Shown: in pieces, positions 8,290 through 16,827 of the stretch
Layout of the letters: each line of letters begins with the position of its first letter
Position numbering within the stretch: position 1 is the stretch's first letter
From: Sva-07 sp963774765
GTDB taxonomy: Bacteria > Actinomycetota > Acidimicrobiia > Acidimicrobiales > Ilumatobacteraceae
DNA: 64,000 nucleotides
Direction: 5' to 3'
Assembly (NCBI GenBank): GCA_963774765.1
Contig: CAVZGP010000030.1
Span: 62,001 to 126,000 of the forward strand
The notes under the pieces: generated by a model
What the model saw: only the letters and a program-made list of their open reading frames with translations
What the model was told of the DNA's origin: nothing
Database searches by the model: none
Made by a program: the position numbers and the translations under genes

Positions 8290-9534
8290 GTGGCCAACGC
8301 TCGTGACGTCTTGCAGTTCCCGGCGGTGCGCCGGTATCTGCTGTCGACGGCCTTGGCGGCAGTGGGCCTGAACATCCTGGTCACGGTGCTGTTCAAGCAG
8401 GCCTTCGATGTCACCGGTGACACGCTCGCCATCGGCCTGATCGGGCTCGCGCAGTTCGTGCCGGCGGTGCTGCTGGTGCTGGTGAGCGGCTGGGTCGCGG
8501 ACCGCTTCGACCGTCGACGGGTGACGGCACTGTTCCTGATGGCACGTGTCGGCTGTGCCGTTGCATTCCTCATGTACAGCCAGATCGATCCTGGCACGGT
8601 CTGGCCACTGTTCCTGATCTCGTTCGTGTTCGGCGCCGCCGACGCGATGATCGGGCCGGCACGACGGTCGATCGCGCCGCTGCTGGCGCCACCGGAGCTG
8701 TTTCCGCAAGTCGTCGCGCTCTGGACTGCGACATTCACGGCCTCGGCGATCGTCGGCCCGGTCGTCGGAGGCTTCCTCTACTCGGTCGGCCCCAGTGAGG
8801 CGTACGCGCTCGCTGCGATCCTGGAGTTCGCCGCGATCGTGCCGATCCTGATGATCGTGTACGCCCGCGAGCCGCAGCGGATCACCGATCGGCCGACGAT
8901 GCACACCGCACTCGAAGGGCTGCGATTCGTGCGCCACACCCCGGTGGTGTTGGGCACCATCTCGCTCGACCTGTTCGCCGTGCTGTTCGGCGGTGCGATC
9001 GCGCTCATCCCGGCAGTAGCGAGCGACCGGCTGGGAGTCGGCGACATCGCCTACGGCTGGCTGCGCGCTGCGCCTGGTATCGGCGCGGCGCTGATGGCCT
9101 TGTGGCTGGCGGTGCGTCCCGTCACCCGCCGCGTCGGCCCCACGTTGCTGTTCGTCGTCGGGCTCTTCGGGCTGGGCACCACCGTGTTCGGATTCACCAC
9201 GAATTACGCGGTGGCGTTCGGGGCATTGATCGTCATCTCGGCTGCCGACATGGTGTCGATGTTCATTCGCGGCTCCATCGTCCCGCTCGTCACCCCGGAC
9301 GAACAACTCGGCCGCGTCAGCGCCGTCGAGGGCGTCTTCATCGGCGCGTCGAACGAACTCGGAGCGTTCGAGAGCGGTGTGGCGGCGCGGATGTTCGGTG
9401 TGCCGTGGACGATCGCAGGTGGTGGGTTGATCACGATGGGCATCGCGGTGAGCTTCGCGTTCGTGTTCCCCTCGATCCGCAAGATCGACTCGTTCGAAGA
9501 CCTGCGCCCCGAACCCCTCGCGCCCATCGCGTGA
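8290..9534 (+). CDS. MFS transporter (EntS/DHA3-like drug or siderophore exporter)
   Basis: A 414-residue membrane protein with about 12 hydrophobic segments. The loop after the second helix has the MFS motif GWVADRFDRRRV, and the order of segments matches the DHA3/EntS-like exporter group (MFS_3), as do PGIGAALMAL and the GRVSAVEG stretch in the C-terminal half. GTG 8290 is the start. The substrate is unknown; no biosynthetic genes adjoin it. It converges on trmB with a 31-nt palindromic terminator between them. Confidence 0.85.
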   Translation: MANARDVLQFPAVRRYLLSTALAAVGLNILVTVLFKQAFDVTGDTLAIGLIGLAQFVPAVLLVLVSGWVADRFDRRRVTALFLMARVGCAVAFLMYSQIDPGTVWPLFLISFVFGAADAMIGPARRSIAPLLAPPELFPQVVALWTATFTASAIVGPVVGGFLYSVGPSEAYALAAILEFAAIVPILMIVYAREPQRITDRPTMHTALEGLRFVRHTPVVLGTISLDLFAVLFGGAIALIPAVASDRLGVGDIAYGWLRAAPGIGAALMALWLAVRPVTRRVGPTLLFVVGLFGLGTTVFGFTTNYAVAFGALIVISAADMVSMFIRGSIVPLVTPDEQLGRVSAVEGVFIGASNELGAFESGVAARMFGVPWTIAGGGLITMGIAVSFAFVFPSIRKIDSFEDLRPEPLAPIA

Positions 9535-9538
9535 ACGA

Positions 9539-9569
9539 ATTGCACCAGGGGTCAGACCCCTGGTGCAAT
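9539..9569. terminator. Bidirectional terminator-like palindrome with core GGGGTCAGACCCC (copy 1)
   Basis: A perfect 31-nt palindrome centred on A9554: arms ATTGCACCA and TGGTGCAAT around GGGGTC-A-GACCCC. It lies 4 bp after the MFS stop, and its last base is the first base of the trmB stop on the opposite strand. Placement between convergent genes points to a two-way transcription terminator. There is no T-tract, which is common for actinobacterial terminators. Related copies are at 12049, 13737 and 22794. Confidence 0.8.
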
Positions 9570-10267
9570 CAGCCCCGGACGTAGAGCAGGTCGGTTGGGC
9601 AGCGTCCGGCGTCGAGACCTCGCTGCTCGAAGCGGGTGAGCGGGCGCCAGTCGGGCCGGTCGATCACCCCGCCGCTCAGCCTCGGCTCGGCGTCGCACAC
9701 CTGTTGCATCGATGTGGCGTAGTCCGCAATGTCGGTGGCCAGATGCAGGGTTCCTCCGACTCGGAGCCGATCGGTGAGTGCCGCCACCACGTCGGGGCCG
9801 ACGAGGCGCCGATGGAAGTTGCGTCGCTTCGTCCACGGATCCGGGAAGAAGATCCGGATGACGGCGAGCGATTCCGGCGGCACGCGATCGAGGAACGGCA
9901 GGAGGTCGCCGTGGACCACACGGATGTGGCGTAGACCTCGGTGTTCGATCGCGTCGAGCACCGTCGCGACGCCGGGCGTGTGCACCTCGACACCGACGAC
10001 GTCGAGGTCGGGTTCGGCGGCTGCCATCTCGATCGTCGATTCGCCGTGCCCGAATCCGATGTCGAGCACGACGTCGGGAGGTGCATCGCGTTCGTGTTCG
10101 AACACCTCGGACCAGTCGAGCACCGGACCGTCGATGTCGAGACCCCAACTGACGATCCATTCGTCGAACTCGGCTTGACGTTTGGGCGACAACGAACGGC
10201 GTCGAACCTTGAACGACGCCGCGGGTCGACGAACCGAACGAGCACCGTCACCACCCGTCTCGACCAC
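9569..10267 (-). CDS. trmB: tRNA (guanine-N7-)-methyltransferase TrmB
   Basis: A 232-residue SAM enzyme that makes m7G46 in tRNA variable loops. The SAM loop reads VLDIGFGHGEST, and the family signature IRIFFPDPWTKRRNFHRRLV is intact, including the PDPWxKxRHxKRR-type pattern. GTG 10267 begins the frame. The preceding 40 residues are basic (SFKVRRRSLSPKRQ), typical of TrmB N-termini. It starts back to back with azlC; the intergenic space is only about 35 bp, so the two promoters must overlap or lie within coding sequence. Confidence 0.93.
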   Translation of the reverse strand: MVETGGDGARSVRRPAASFKVRRRSLSPKRQAEFDEWIVSWGLDIDGPVLDWSEVFEHERDAPPDVVLDIGFGHGESTIEMAAAEPDLDVVGVEVHTPGVATVLDAIEHRGLRHIRVVHGDLLPFLDRVPPESLAVIRIFFPDPWTKRRNFHRRLVGPDVVAALTDRLRVGGTLHLATDIADYATSMQQVCDAEPRLSGGVIDRPDWRPLTRFEQRGLDAGRCPTDLLYVRG

Positions 10268-10301
10268 GTCGTCTGACGCTACCGGCGACAGACTGCGCCT
10301 C

Positions 10302-11030
10302 GTGAGTGAGGCCGACGACGCGGTGCACAGGCGGGCGATCCATCGTCAAGCCGCCTCGATCGTTGCGTCGGTGGCGCCGTTCGGCATCGTGTTCGGGGCG
10401 GCCGCGGCAACCGCTGGGCTCTCACTGCTCGAGGCGCTGGGATTCTCACTGTTCGTGTTCGGTGGGAGTTCGCAGTTCGCCGCCGGGGAGATTCTCGGCG
10501 ACGGCGGTTCGATCACCTCCGCAGCGATCGCCGGCCTGCTGCTGAACGTGCGGTCGTTGGCGTTCGGGGTGATCATGGCTCCGGCACTCGTCGGCACCTG
10601 GTGGAAACGAGCGGCGATGTCACAGCTGATGATCGACGAGTCGACCGCGGTCGGCGCTGCCCAGGACGAACTCCGTTGGCGCCGCTATGGCTACCTCGTT
10701 GCCGGCATTGGCGTGTTCATCGTCTGGAATCTCACGACCGTGCTCGGCCACGTTGCCTTCGCCGGTGCGGGCGATCTGATCACCGAGCTCGGCCTCGACG
10801 CCGCAGGCCCGGCGGCGTTCCTGGCGCTGCTCTGGCCGCGCCTGTCGTCGACGCCGCACCGTCGCACCGCGATCGCGGGCGCGCTCATCGCCCTCGTGCT
10901 GATCCCGTTCGCTCCACCCGGTGTCCCGATCCTGGCGTCGATGCTGGGTGTCGCTGCCTCCCGGATCGGATCGCCGAGCCCCGCCGACCCCGCGAACCGG
11001 TCACCGACGCGGAGCCGTCGTCATGAGTGA
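10302..11030 (+). CDS. azlC: Branched-chain amino acid exporter large subunit, AzlC family
   Basis: A 242-residue inner-membrane protein. The segment VAPFGIVFGAAAATAGLSLLEALGFS followed by FVFGGSSQFAAGEIL is characteristic of AzlC/YgaZ, the large subunit of branched-chain amino acid efflux pumps. GTG 10302 is chosen because the upstream in-frame extension to 10182 is low-complexity and antisense to trmB. Its stop overlaps the ATG of azlD by 8 bp, so the two subunits are co-translated. Confidence 0.88.
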   Translation: MSEADDAVHRRAIHRQAASIVASVAPFGIVFGAAAATAGLSLLEALGFSLFVFGGSSQFAAGEILGDGGSITSAAIAGLLLNVRSLAFGVIMAPALVGTWWKRAAMSQLMIDESTAVGAAQDELRWRRYGYLVAGIGVFIVWNLTTVLGHVAFAGAGDLITELGLDAAGPAAFLALLWPRLSSTPHRRTAIAGALIALVLIPFAPPGVPILASMLGVAASRIGSPSPADPANRSPTRSRRHE

Positions 11031-11331
11031 TGCCACCGTGGTGCTGATCGTGATGACGGTGGGAACGTTTGCGCTCAAGTCGGCCGGCCCGCTGGTGCTC
11101 GGCGATCGTTCATTGCCGCTGAGAGTTCAACAGGTGGTCGATCTGCTGCCTGCGGCGCTGCTGGCGGCGCTGACGATCGTGTCGACCGTGGGCGATGGCC
11201 GAGCGATCGTGATCGACGCCCGACTGGTCGGACTCGTCGTCGCGGGGATCGCCCTGTGGCGCCGGTTGCCGTTCGTCGTCGTGATCCTCGTGGCGTCGGC
11301 CGCCACGGCGCTCACGCGCTTGATCTCCTGA
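11023..11331 (+). CDS. azlD: Branched-chain amino acid exporter small subunit, AzlD family
   Basis: A 102-residue protein with three to four hydrophobic helices, the usual size for AzlD/YgaH. The N-terminal TFALKSAGPLVLGDRSLP and the central LLPAALLAALTIVS match the family pattern. It partners AzlC to form the exporter; the pair overlaps by 8 bp. The next gene follows without a gap in the same direction but is functionally unrelated. Confidence 0.88.
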   Translation: MSDATVVLIVMTVGTFALKSAGPLVLGDRSLPLRVQQVVDLLPAALLAALTIVSTVGDGRAIVIDARLVGLVVAGIALWRRLPFVVVILVASAATALTRLIS

Positions 11332-11358
11332 ATGTCGGCTGGTACTACAGTTCGCACC

Positions 11359-12045
11359 ATGTTTGGTTCCCACATCGACCTGATGCCCGACGAGGAGATG
11401 ATCCTCGCGTCGAACCCTCACTGGTTCTACTTCTGGAAGCAGGTCGCAGCCGCCATCGTCATTCTCGTGACGTTCGTCCTGCTGTCTCGTATCTCGTGGC
11501 TCGAAGACTTCATCGGTTGGGTCGCGCTGATCGCGTTCGTCGTACTGATCATCGACGTCATCGTCGCGTTCCTCCAGTGGCAGACGACGAGATTCGCCAT
11601 CACCGATCAGCGCGTGGCGTACCAGAGCGGGATGTTCCGGCGACGCGGTGTGTCGATTCCGCTCAACCGGATCAACAACGTCAACTTCGACCAGTCGATG
11701 ATCGCACGGATCCTCAACAACGGGATCGTCACGATCGAGTCGGCAGGCGAGACCGGCGATTCGGTGTTCGAGAACATTCCGAAACCCGAACACGTCCGGA
11801 CCCTGATCTTCGCGCAGGTCGAAGCCGACGAGCAGCGTGACTCCGACCGCGATGCCGCTTCACTGGCCAAGGCCTTGCGTGATCAGCAGGAGCCGATCGC
11901 AACGACTGCCTCGACCCCTCCGCCCCCGCCAACACCGCCGTCGTCAGCCGACCGGCTCGCCGCGCTCGATGACCTCAAGGCGCAAGGCCACATCGACGAC
12001 GCCGAGTACGCCGCGAAACGTCAGCAGATCCTCGACGAACTCTGA
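11359..12045 (+). CDS. Membrane protein with bacterial PH (YdbS-like) domain and C-terminal SHOCT motif
   Basis: A 228-residue protein. Two TM helices (about residues 25-75) precede a bPH2/YdbS-like domain, visible in TTRFAITDQRVAYQSGMFRRRGVSIPLNRINNVNFDQS and GIVTIESAGETGD. A Pro-rich linker leads to a SHOCT motif at the end (LAALDDLKAQGHIDDAEYAAKRQQIL), thought to mediate oligomerisation. A start at 11332, directly after the azlD stop, is also possible. The molecular role of this family is unknown. Its stop is 3 bp from the palindrome at 12049. Confidence 0.8.
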   Translation: MFGSHIDLMPDEEMILASNPHWFYFWKQVAAAIVILVTFVLLSRISWLEDFIGWVALIAFVVLIIDVIVAFLQWQTTRFAITDQRVAYQSGMFRRRGVSIPLNRINNVNFDQSMIARILNNGIVTIESAGETGDSVFENIPKPEHVRTLIFAQVEADEQRDSDRDAASLAKALRDQQEPIATTASTPPPPPTPPSSADRLAALDDLKAQGHIDDAEYAAKRQQILDEL

Positions 12046-12048
12046 GGT

Positions 12049-12076
12049 CACCAGGGGGTCAGACCCCTGGTGCAAT
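12049..12076. terminator. Terminator-like palindrome with core GGGGTCAGACCCC (copy 2, overlapping a coding end)
   Basis: CACCAGGGGGTC at 12049-12060 pairs with GACCCCTGGTG at 12062-12072, with one extra G in the left arm. The right side continues GCAAT as in copy 1, but the left side no longer matches it. It sits between two convergent genes. The stop of the minus-strand aminotransferase is the TCA at the centre (12059-12061), so the right arm encodes that protein's last five residues (IAPGV). Confidence 0.75.
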
Positions 12077-13378
12077 CGCAGCCCATTGGTCGGTGAACTC
12101 GACGAAGGCGTCGACGTCGGCGTCGGTGATCTCGATCGACAGGGCGATGAAACCACGACGGGCGATGTAGAAGCCGGCATCGAGGGCGTCGAAGAACAAC
12201 AACTCCTTCCACCGGTCGTCGGCGCCTCGGAGATCATCGGTCGAGGCGACCGGACCCGCGGTGCCGTGCACGTTCATCAGCGATCCCGCACCGGTGGTGC
12301 ACATCGGCAGACCGTGACGTTCGAACACCTCGTTCAACTCGCGCCGCAGGCGATCACCACGAGCGTTGGTCGCGGCCAACACCTCGGGGGTGACGACCTC
12401 GGTGAGCGTGGCGACGCCGGCGGCCATCGACACGACGTTGTTGTTGAACGTACCGGCGTGGCCGAGTCGACCGCCTGCGTTCGTGTCGAACGCGGCCATC
12501 AACTCTCGGCGACCGCCGAACGCACCGAACGTGAAACCGCCGGCGAGGTACTTGCCGAGCGTCGTGAGGTCGGGGGTGATCCCGAGGAGCTCCTGTGCGC
12601 CGCCCGGTGCAAGTCGCGACGTCATCACTTCGTCGAAGATCAAGAGGGCCCCTGCGTCGTCGCAGCGCCGTCGAATTGCCTCCAGGAACGCGGGGTCACC
12701 CGGAATGCATCCGGCAGAACCCTGCAACGGCTCGACGAGGACCGCCGCGATCGCTTCGCCGTGTTCGGCGAAGACCGAGTCGACGGCGCCGACGTCGTTG
12801 TAGGTCGACACAATCCAGTCGTGCGGCACGTTGACATCGCGATGGCCGGCGAAGGTGATCACGCCACCGTGGTAGCCGCCGTCGAACACGAGCACGCGTT
12901 GTCGCCTGGTCTGGTTCGTCGCCAGGGCGAGTGCCATCAGGTTCGCCTCGGTGCCGGAGTTTGTGAAGCGCACCTGTTCGATCGACGGGAACCTGCCGAC
13001 GATCAGTTCGGCGAGGAGAACTTCGTTCGGATGGACGGTGCCGAGTGCCCAGCCGCCGTCGATCGCCGCATGCGCGGCGGCGCGAACTGGTTCGGGCGAA
13101 TGGCCGAGGAGGCCGGCGGTGTAGTTGCCGAGCAGGTCGAGGCAGCGGTGGCCGTCGACGTCGACGAGGTGCTTGCCCTCCGCCGTTGCCACCCGGAACG
13201 GAAACGGGTCGAAGTGCAACACCGATCGCGTGTTGCCTCCAGGCAGGACCTCGTTGGCGCGGCGCGCCCACACTGCGCTCGTCGGGTTGGCATCGACATA
13301 GCGCTGCCGGGCGTTGATCAGCGCCGAGGCGAGGTCGGCCGTTCCGGATCGGTCGATGGCCGTCACATCGTCACCCAC
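12059..13378 (-). CDS. Class III aminotransferase, glutamate-1-semialdehyde aminotransferase-like
   Basis: A 439-residue PLP enzyme of fold type I. It shows FTNSGTEANLMALALA (phosphate loop), DGGYHGG, LLIFDEVMTS with the pyridine-nitrogen Asp, and LTTLGKYLAGGFTFGAFGG with the PLP Lys. It is GSA-aminomutase-like, but nothing nearby belongs to heme synthesis, so it is more likely an omega- or beta-transaminase-type homologue. The start GTG 13378 lies inside the 3' end of a truncated D-aminoacylase gene; GTG 13366 is an alternative. A second, different GSA-like enzyme is at 43120. Confidence 0.85.
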   Translation of the reverse strand: MGDDVTAIDRSGTADLASALINARQRYVDANPTSAVWARRANEVLPGGNTRSVLHFDPFPFRVATAEGKHLVDVDGHRCLDLLGNYTAGLLGHSPEPVRAAAHAAIDGGWALGTVHPNEVLLAELIVGRFPSIEQVRFTNSGTEANLMALALATNQTRRQRVLVFDGGYHGGVITFAGHRDVNVPHDWIVSTYNDVGAVDSVFAEHGEAIAAVLVEPLQGSAGCIPGDPAFLEAIRRRCDDAGALLIFDEVMTSRLAPGGAQELLGITPDLTTLGKYLAGGFTFGAFGGRRELMAAFDTNAGGRLGHAGTFNNNVVSMAAGVATLTEVVTPEVLAATNARGDRLRRELNEVFERHGLPMCTTGAGSLMNVHGTAGPVASTDDLRGADDRWKELLFFDALDAGFYIARRGFIALSIEITDADVDAFVEFTDQWAAIAPGV

Positions 13379-13661
13379 GGGTGCGGCCGCAGTTGCCGGT
13401 GACCACCATGGTCACGCCGTGCCACGACGACGGTTGCAGGCGCGAGTCCCACGTGGTCTGGCCGTCGTGGTGCGAGTGGATGTCGACGACGGCGGGGATC
13501 ACGAGTGCGCCGTCGGTGTCGATCTCGCGTTGGGCACGGCCGGTCACCCGCACCACCTCGACGATCGCCCCACCGGCCACGGCTACATCAGCCGTGCGGC
13601 CCTCCGCGCCGGTGCCGTCGATGCCAGAACCGCCCCGGATGATCAGGTCGTCGTCAGCCAT
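13371..13661 (-). pseudogene. Truncated N-terminal fragment of a D-aminoacylase / N-acyl-D-amino-acid deacylase
   Basis: Ninety-six residues from ATG 13661 match the amidohydrolase N-terminus of D-aminoacylases: DLIIRGGSGIDGTGAEGRTADVAV, then VVDIHSHHDGQTTWD with the metal-binding HxH, and SSWHGVTMVVTGNCG. Intact members run to about 550 residues; here the frame ends RTRG-stop directly after GNCG. The stop region is shared with the start of the downstream aminotransferase. This looks like a deletion that joined two genes. The remnant keeps two metal ligands but lacks nearly the whole barrel, so it cannot be active. Confidence 0.8.
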
Positions 13662-13736
13662 GCGCCAGTTTCGCGCCAGGCGTCGCACCGGTGAAACCCT
13701 GGCGTACACGATGTCGTTGCCGACCCGACGTCCACC

Positions 13737-13767
13737 GTTACATCTGGGGTCAGACCCCACATGTAAC
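13737..13767. terminator. Terminator-like palindrome with core GGGGTCAGACCCC (copy 3)
   Basis: A 31-nt palindrome centred on A13752: arms GTTACAT and ATGTAAC, one C-C mismatch, then TGGGGTC-A-GACCCCA. It lies 40 bp beyond the ktrA stop on the minus strand, as expected of the terminator of the ktrBA operon. It has the same length and core as copy 1 but entirely different outer arms that still pair with each other. Confidence 0.78.
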
Positions 13768-13806
13768 ACTGGCGAAGTCTCGGGCGGCGACGCGGAGGGT
13801 GGACGG

Positions 13807-14514
13807 TCAGGTCTCGGTCTTGGCGAAGCGCTCGATGTCGCCTCGGTGGCCGGCGACCACGATCAGGTCGTGTTCACCGAGCACGGTGGCGCTCTCCGCA
13901 TACGTGAACGCCTGACCCTCGGGCTTGATGCACACGACGGTCACCTTGTAGGTGGCGCGCAGATCGGTGTCACCGAGCTTCTTGCCGGCGAGGTTGCGTG
14001 GCACGCGGGTCTCGATCAGCACGAAGTCGTCGTCGAGCGCGAAGTACTCGATCAACGCTCCGGTGACGAGGCGTGCGACGCGGCCGCCCATCTCGGCCTC
14101 GGGGAAGACGACGTGGTGCGCTCCCACTCGCTGGAGGATGCGCCCGTGCGATTCGGTCAGCGCCTTGGCCCAGATGTTGGGGACACCGATGTCGACAAGC
14201 GCTCCCGTGGTGAGCACGCTGGCCTCGACGTCGGCACCGATGGCGACCACCGCGGTGATCGCATCGGCGACACCGAGTTGGCGCAACGTCCGCTCGTTGG
14301 TGGTGTCCGCCTGGGCAACGTGGGTGAGGAAGTCCGCGTGCTGTTGCACGCGAGCCTCGTCGGCGTCGAGTCCCAACACCTCGTGGCCCATCTCGATCAG
14401 CGTCGACGCCAGCGCCGACCCGAAACGGCCCAACCCGATGACGACGATCTCGCCCCGGTGTTCGACCTGCGGGCGCAGTCCGCCCAGCATCGCGTGAAGA
14501 ATTTTGTCAGCCAA
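13807..14514 (-). CDS. ktrA: Potassium channel regulatory subunit KtrA/TrkA family (RCK)
   Basis: A 235-residue RCK protein. The RCK_N Rossmann domain begins IVVIGLGRFGSALASTL with GLDADEARVQQHAD after it; an RCK_C (TrkA_C) domain follows (VPRNLAGKKLGDTDLRATYKVTVVCI, LGEHDLIVVAGH). It gates K+ uptake by KtrB through nucleotide binding. A TTG start at 14514 is preferred because GAGGAG lies about 10 nt upstream in the transcript; it overlaps the ktrB stop. ATG 14490 is the alternative. The gene ends 40 bp before a terminator-like palindrome. Confidence 0.9.
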   Translation of the reverse strand: MADKILHAMLGGLRPQVEHRGEIVVIGLGRFGSALASTLIEMGHEVLGLDADEARVQQHADFLTHVAQADTTNERTLRQLGVADAITAVVAIGADVEASVLTTGALVDIGVPNIWAKALTESHGRILQRVGAHHVVFPEAEMGGRVARLVTGALIEYFALDDDFVLIETRVPRNLAGKKLGDTDLRATYKVTVVCIKPEGQAFTYAESATVLGEHDLIVVAGHRGDIERFAKTET

Positions 14515-15871
14515 TGATCGGTCGCTCCTCGGGATAACGGAAGGAAGGCACACGTTCGCGCAACGCGAGCGCGGTGACGAAGGTGACGGGTCCGACGCGA
14601 CCGGCGAGCATCACCACCACGAGCAGGAGGTGGCCGGACGCGCCGATGCTGCCGGTGACGCCCGTCGACAGCCCGACGGTGCCGAATGCCGATGTGATCT
14701 CGAACAGTGCCGGCGTCAGTGCGAGATCCTCGGCGCTCATCAGTACCAGTGTGGCTCCGACGACGAGGCCGATCGCCAGCAGGGCGACCGTGAGTGCCTG
14801 GCGGATCAGGTTCGATGGTAGGCGACGCCGGAACACGTTCATGTCGGTGTTGCCGCGCACCTCGGACCACAGCACGAAGCCGAGCACCGCGAACGTGGTC
14901 ACCTTGATGCCGCCGGCGGTCGATGCGGGACCGGCACCGATGAACATCAGCGTGGTGATCACGAGCAGGGTCGGCTCGTTCATGCCGCCGATGTCGACGG
15001 TGTTGAAACCGGCAGTTCTCGGCGTCACACCCTGGAACCATCCGGCGAGGATCTTGTCGAAAGTGTCGAGTGGGCCGAGCGTGGCCGGGTTCGTCCACTC
15101 GAACGTCATCACGACGAGCGGGCCGAACACGAGGAGAACTGCGGTGACCATCAGCGTGATCTTGGTGTTCAACGACCAGTGAGCGCGGAGCCTGGTCGTG
15201 CGTCGTTGCGCGGTGCGGCGCCAGAACTCCACCAGGATCGGGAACCCGAGTCCGCCGATGATGAAGCCGGCCGACACGCTGAGCACGACCACCGGGTCGC
15301 CGACAAATCGGGCCAGGTTGTCCGAGTACAGCGAGATGCCTGCGTTGTTGAACGACGCGATCGAGTGGAAGATGCCCGAGTAGGCCGAGGCGATCGGCCC
15401 GTCCTCGTAGCCCGCTTGCCAGAATCGCAGGAAGAGGACGATTGCCAGCGTCGCTTCGACGACCAACGTGATCTTGGCGATCGCGAGGATCAGGCGACGG
15501 AGATCGCCCATGTCGACGGCGCCGATCTCGGCCTGCGCGAGCATGCGTTGGCGCAGGCCGACGCGGTGTGAAGCAACGATCGCCAGGACGGATCCGATTG
15601 TCATGATGCCGAAGCCGCCGATCTGGATCAGCATCAAGATGACCAACTCACCGAACAGCGAGAACCGCGAGATATCGGTGGAGCCCAGGCCGGTCACCGT
15701 CGCCGCGGACGTCGAGGTGAACAGTGCGTCTTCGAATCCGATGTGGCCGGGACCGTCCGCGGCGATCGGCAACCACAGCAACGCGGTGCCGAGCAGGATG
15801 AAGACGCTGAATGCGACGACCACGAGTTGGGCAGGATTCCTGAAGTCAGCGAGGAGTCCGCCGCGTGGCAC
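14507..15871 (-). CDS. ktrB: Potassium uptake transporter subunit KtrB (TrkH family)
   Basis: A 454-residue membrane protein of the Trk/Ktr/HKT superfamily with four repeated M1-P-M2 units. Selectivity-filter-like segments are visible: TSTSAATVTGLGSTD, SFNNAGISLYSDN, GVTPRTAGFNTVDIG and TSAFGTVGLSTGVTG, each with the conserved Gly. It is the K+ (Na+-coupled) channel-like subunit paired with the overlapping ktrA. GTG 15871 starts the frame, and the gene is divergent from a small membrane-protein gene 32 bp away. Confidence 0.92.
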   Translation of the reverse strand: MPRGGLLADFRNPAQLVVVAFSVFILLGTALLWLPIAADGPGHIGFEDALFTSTSAATVTGLGSTDISRFSLFGELVILMLIQIGGFGIMTIGSVLAIVASHRVGLRQRMLAQAEIGAVDMGDLRRLILAIAKITLVVEATLAIVLFLRFWQAGYEDGPIASAYSGIFHSIASFNNAGISLYSDNLARFVGDPVVVLSVSAGFIIGGLGFPILVEFWRRTAQRRTTRLRAHWSLNTKITLMVTAVLLVFGPLVVMTFEWTNPATLGPLDTFDKILAGWFQGVTPRTAGFNTVDIGGMNEPTLLVITTLMFIGAGPASTAGGIKVTTFAVLGFVLWSEVRGNTDMNVFRRRLPSNLIRQALTVALLAIGLVVGATLVLMSAEDLALTPALFEITSAFGTVGLSTGVTGSIGASGHLLLVVVMLAGRVGPVTFVTALALRERVPSFRYPEERPIIG

Positions 15872-15903
15872 CGAACGAGCATAGAAGGCGGCATCCTGTG
15901 GCC

Positions 15904-16113
15904 ATGTTTCTCGGAGAGGATCTCCTCGCGTGGCTGGTACTGGCCTTCGGTGGTGCGTTGTTCGTGGGGAACTTCCTCGCGATCGTCAAGCCGCCTGCGA
16001 AGCAACTCGACGACACGAACCTCGAACGAGCGCCGGTCGTGCGCAGCGCCGTCTACGCGGGGCTCGGGCTCATTGCCGCCGTATGGGCGTTGGCATCGCT
16101 GATCAGCGGATGA
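15904..16113 (+). CDS. Small two-TM membrane protein of unknown function
   Basis: Sixty-nine residues from ATG 15904. There are two hydrophobic helices (LLAWLVLAFGGALFVGNFLA and AVYAGLGLIAAVWALASLI) joined by a polar stretch KPPAKQLDDTNLERAPVVRS. Codon third positions are strongly G/C, as in neighbouring genes. It starts divergently from ktrB and its TGA abuts the stop of the convergent lipoprotein gene with no intervening base. No family is recognised. Confidence 0.65.
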   Translation: MFLGEDLLAWLVLAFGGALFVGNFLAIVKPPAKQLDDTNLERAPVVRSAVYAGLGLIAAVWALASLISG

Positions 16114-16740
16114 TCAGCTGTTGCTGTAGATCGAGATGGTGAGCTGATCAGTGCTCTCGTCGCCGTAATAGAGCACGCCAACGGTCCACTGGTCATTGCG
16201 ATACACGTTGTTGACCGTACCGTCGGACTTGAAGGTCGATTCCTCGTCGAACCCCGCGGACTCGAGAGCGCTCCCGTAGTCATCGACGAAGTCCACGCTG
16301 TCGACGTTGCCTGTGACGGTGATCGCTTGCTCGGTGTCCGACCCGATGACGGTGGCGCTGCTGATTGCAAGGCCATCCGGCTCAGGGATGTCAGCGGGCC
16401 ATTCCTCGGGCAGTTCGGAGGTCGAACCGGAGCTGAAGCTGCCGTCTTCGCTCTCGACGACGAACTCGCCGGTCTCGGAGTCGGCGTTTCCGGTGACGAC
16501 CGAACCATCTGCGTCGGTGATGACGAAGTTGCCATCCTCGTCGATCGACATGCCACCTTCCTCGGTCTGCACCGAGAAGCCGCCATCGCCGTCGAGATCC
16601 AGGTCGACGTCGCCGCCGCCCTGCGATTCGATCAGCTTCTCGACGCCGGTCTCGGTTGCGTTGCCACAGGCGGTGAACGACAGGACGACCCCCGCTGCAG
16701 CACATGCGATCAATGGACGTCGAACGGCTCGGGATCTCAT
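16114..16740 (-). CDS. Secreted lipoprotein with very acidic N-terminal region
   Basis: A 208-residue protein with a type II signal peptide: basic n-region MRSRAVRRP, hydrophobic core, lipobox-like FTACG with Cys25. Residues about 40-115 are extremely acidic and Gly/Ser-rich (DVDLDLDGDGGF, DEDGNFVITDADGS) and may bind divalent cations or act as a spacer. The C-terminal 90 residues form a compact domain ending DQLTISIYSNS, resembling small exported proteins of unknown role. It is convergent with and adjacent to the small membrane-protein gene. Confidence 0.7.
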   Translation of the reverse strand: MRSRAVRRPLIACAAAGVVLSFTACGNATETGVEKLIESQGGGDVDLDLDGDGGFSVQTEEGGMSIDEDGNFVITDADGSVVTGNADSETGEFVVESEDGSFSSGSTSELPEEWPADIPEPDGLAISSATVIGSDTEQAITVTGNVDSVDFVDDYGSALESAGFDEESTFKSDGTVNNVYRNDQWTVGVLYYGDESTDQLTISIYSNS

Positions 16741-16827
16741 GTCTCGAACAGTACGACGCCGCGTTGCGAGGATGCGAGCGATTCATGCCGCGTGTGGCAA
16801 GTGTCATTGCCGCTGCCCGTCCCGTTG

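Noticed and set aside
12059..13378. Assignment as hemL (heme pathway glutamate-1-semialdehyde aminomutase)
   Set aside because: Only general GSA-type motifs are seen, a second similar enzyme is at 43120, and there is no heme gene nearby.
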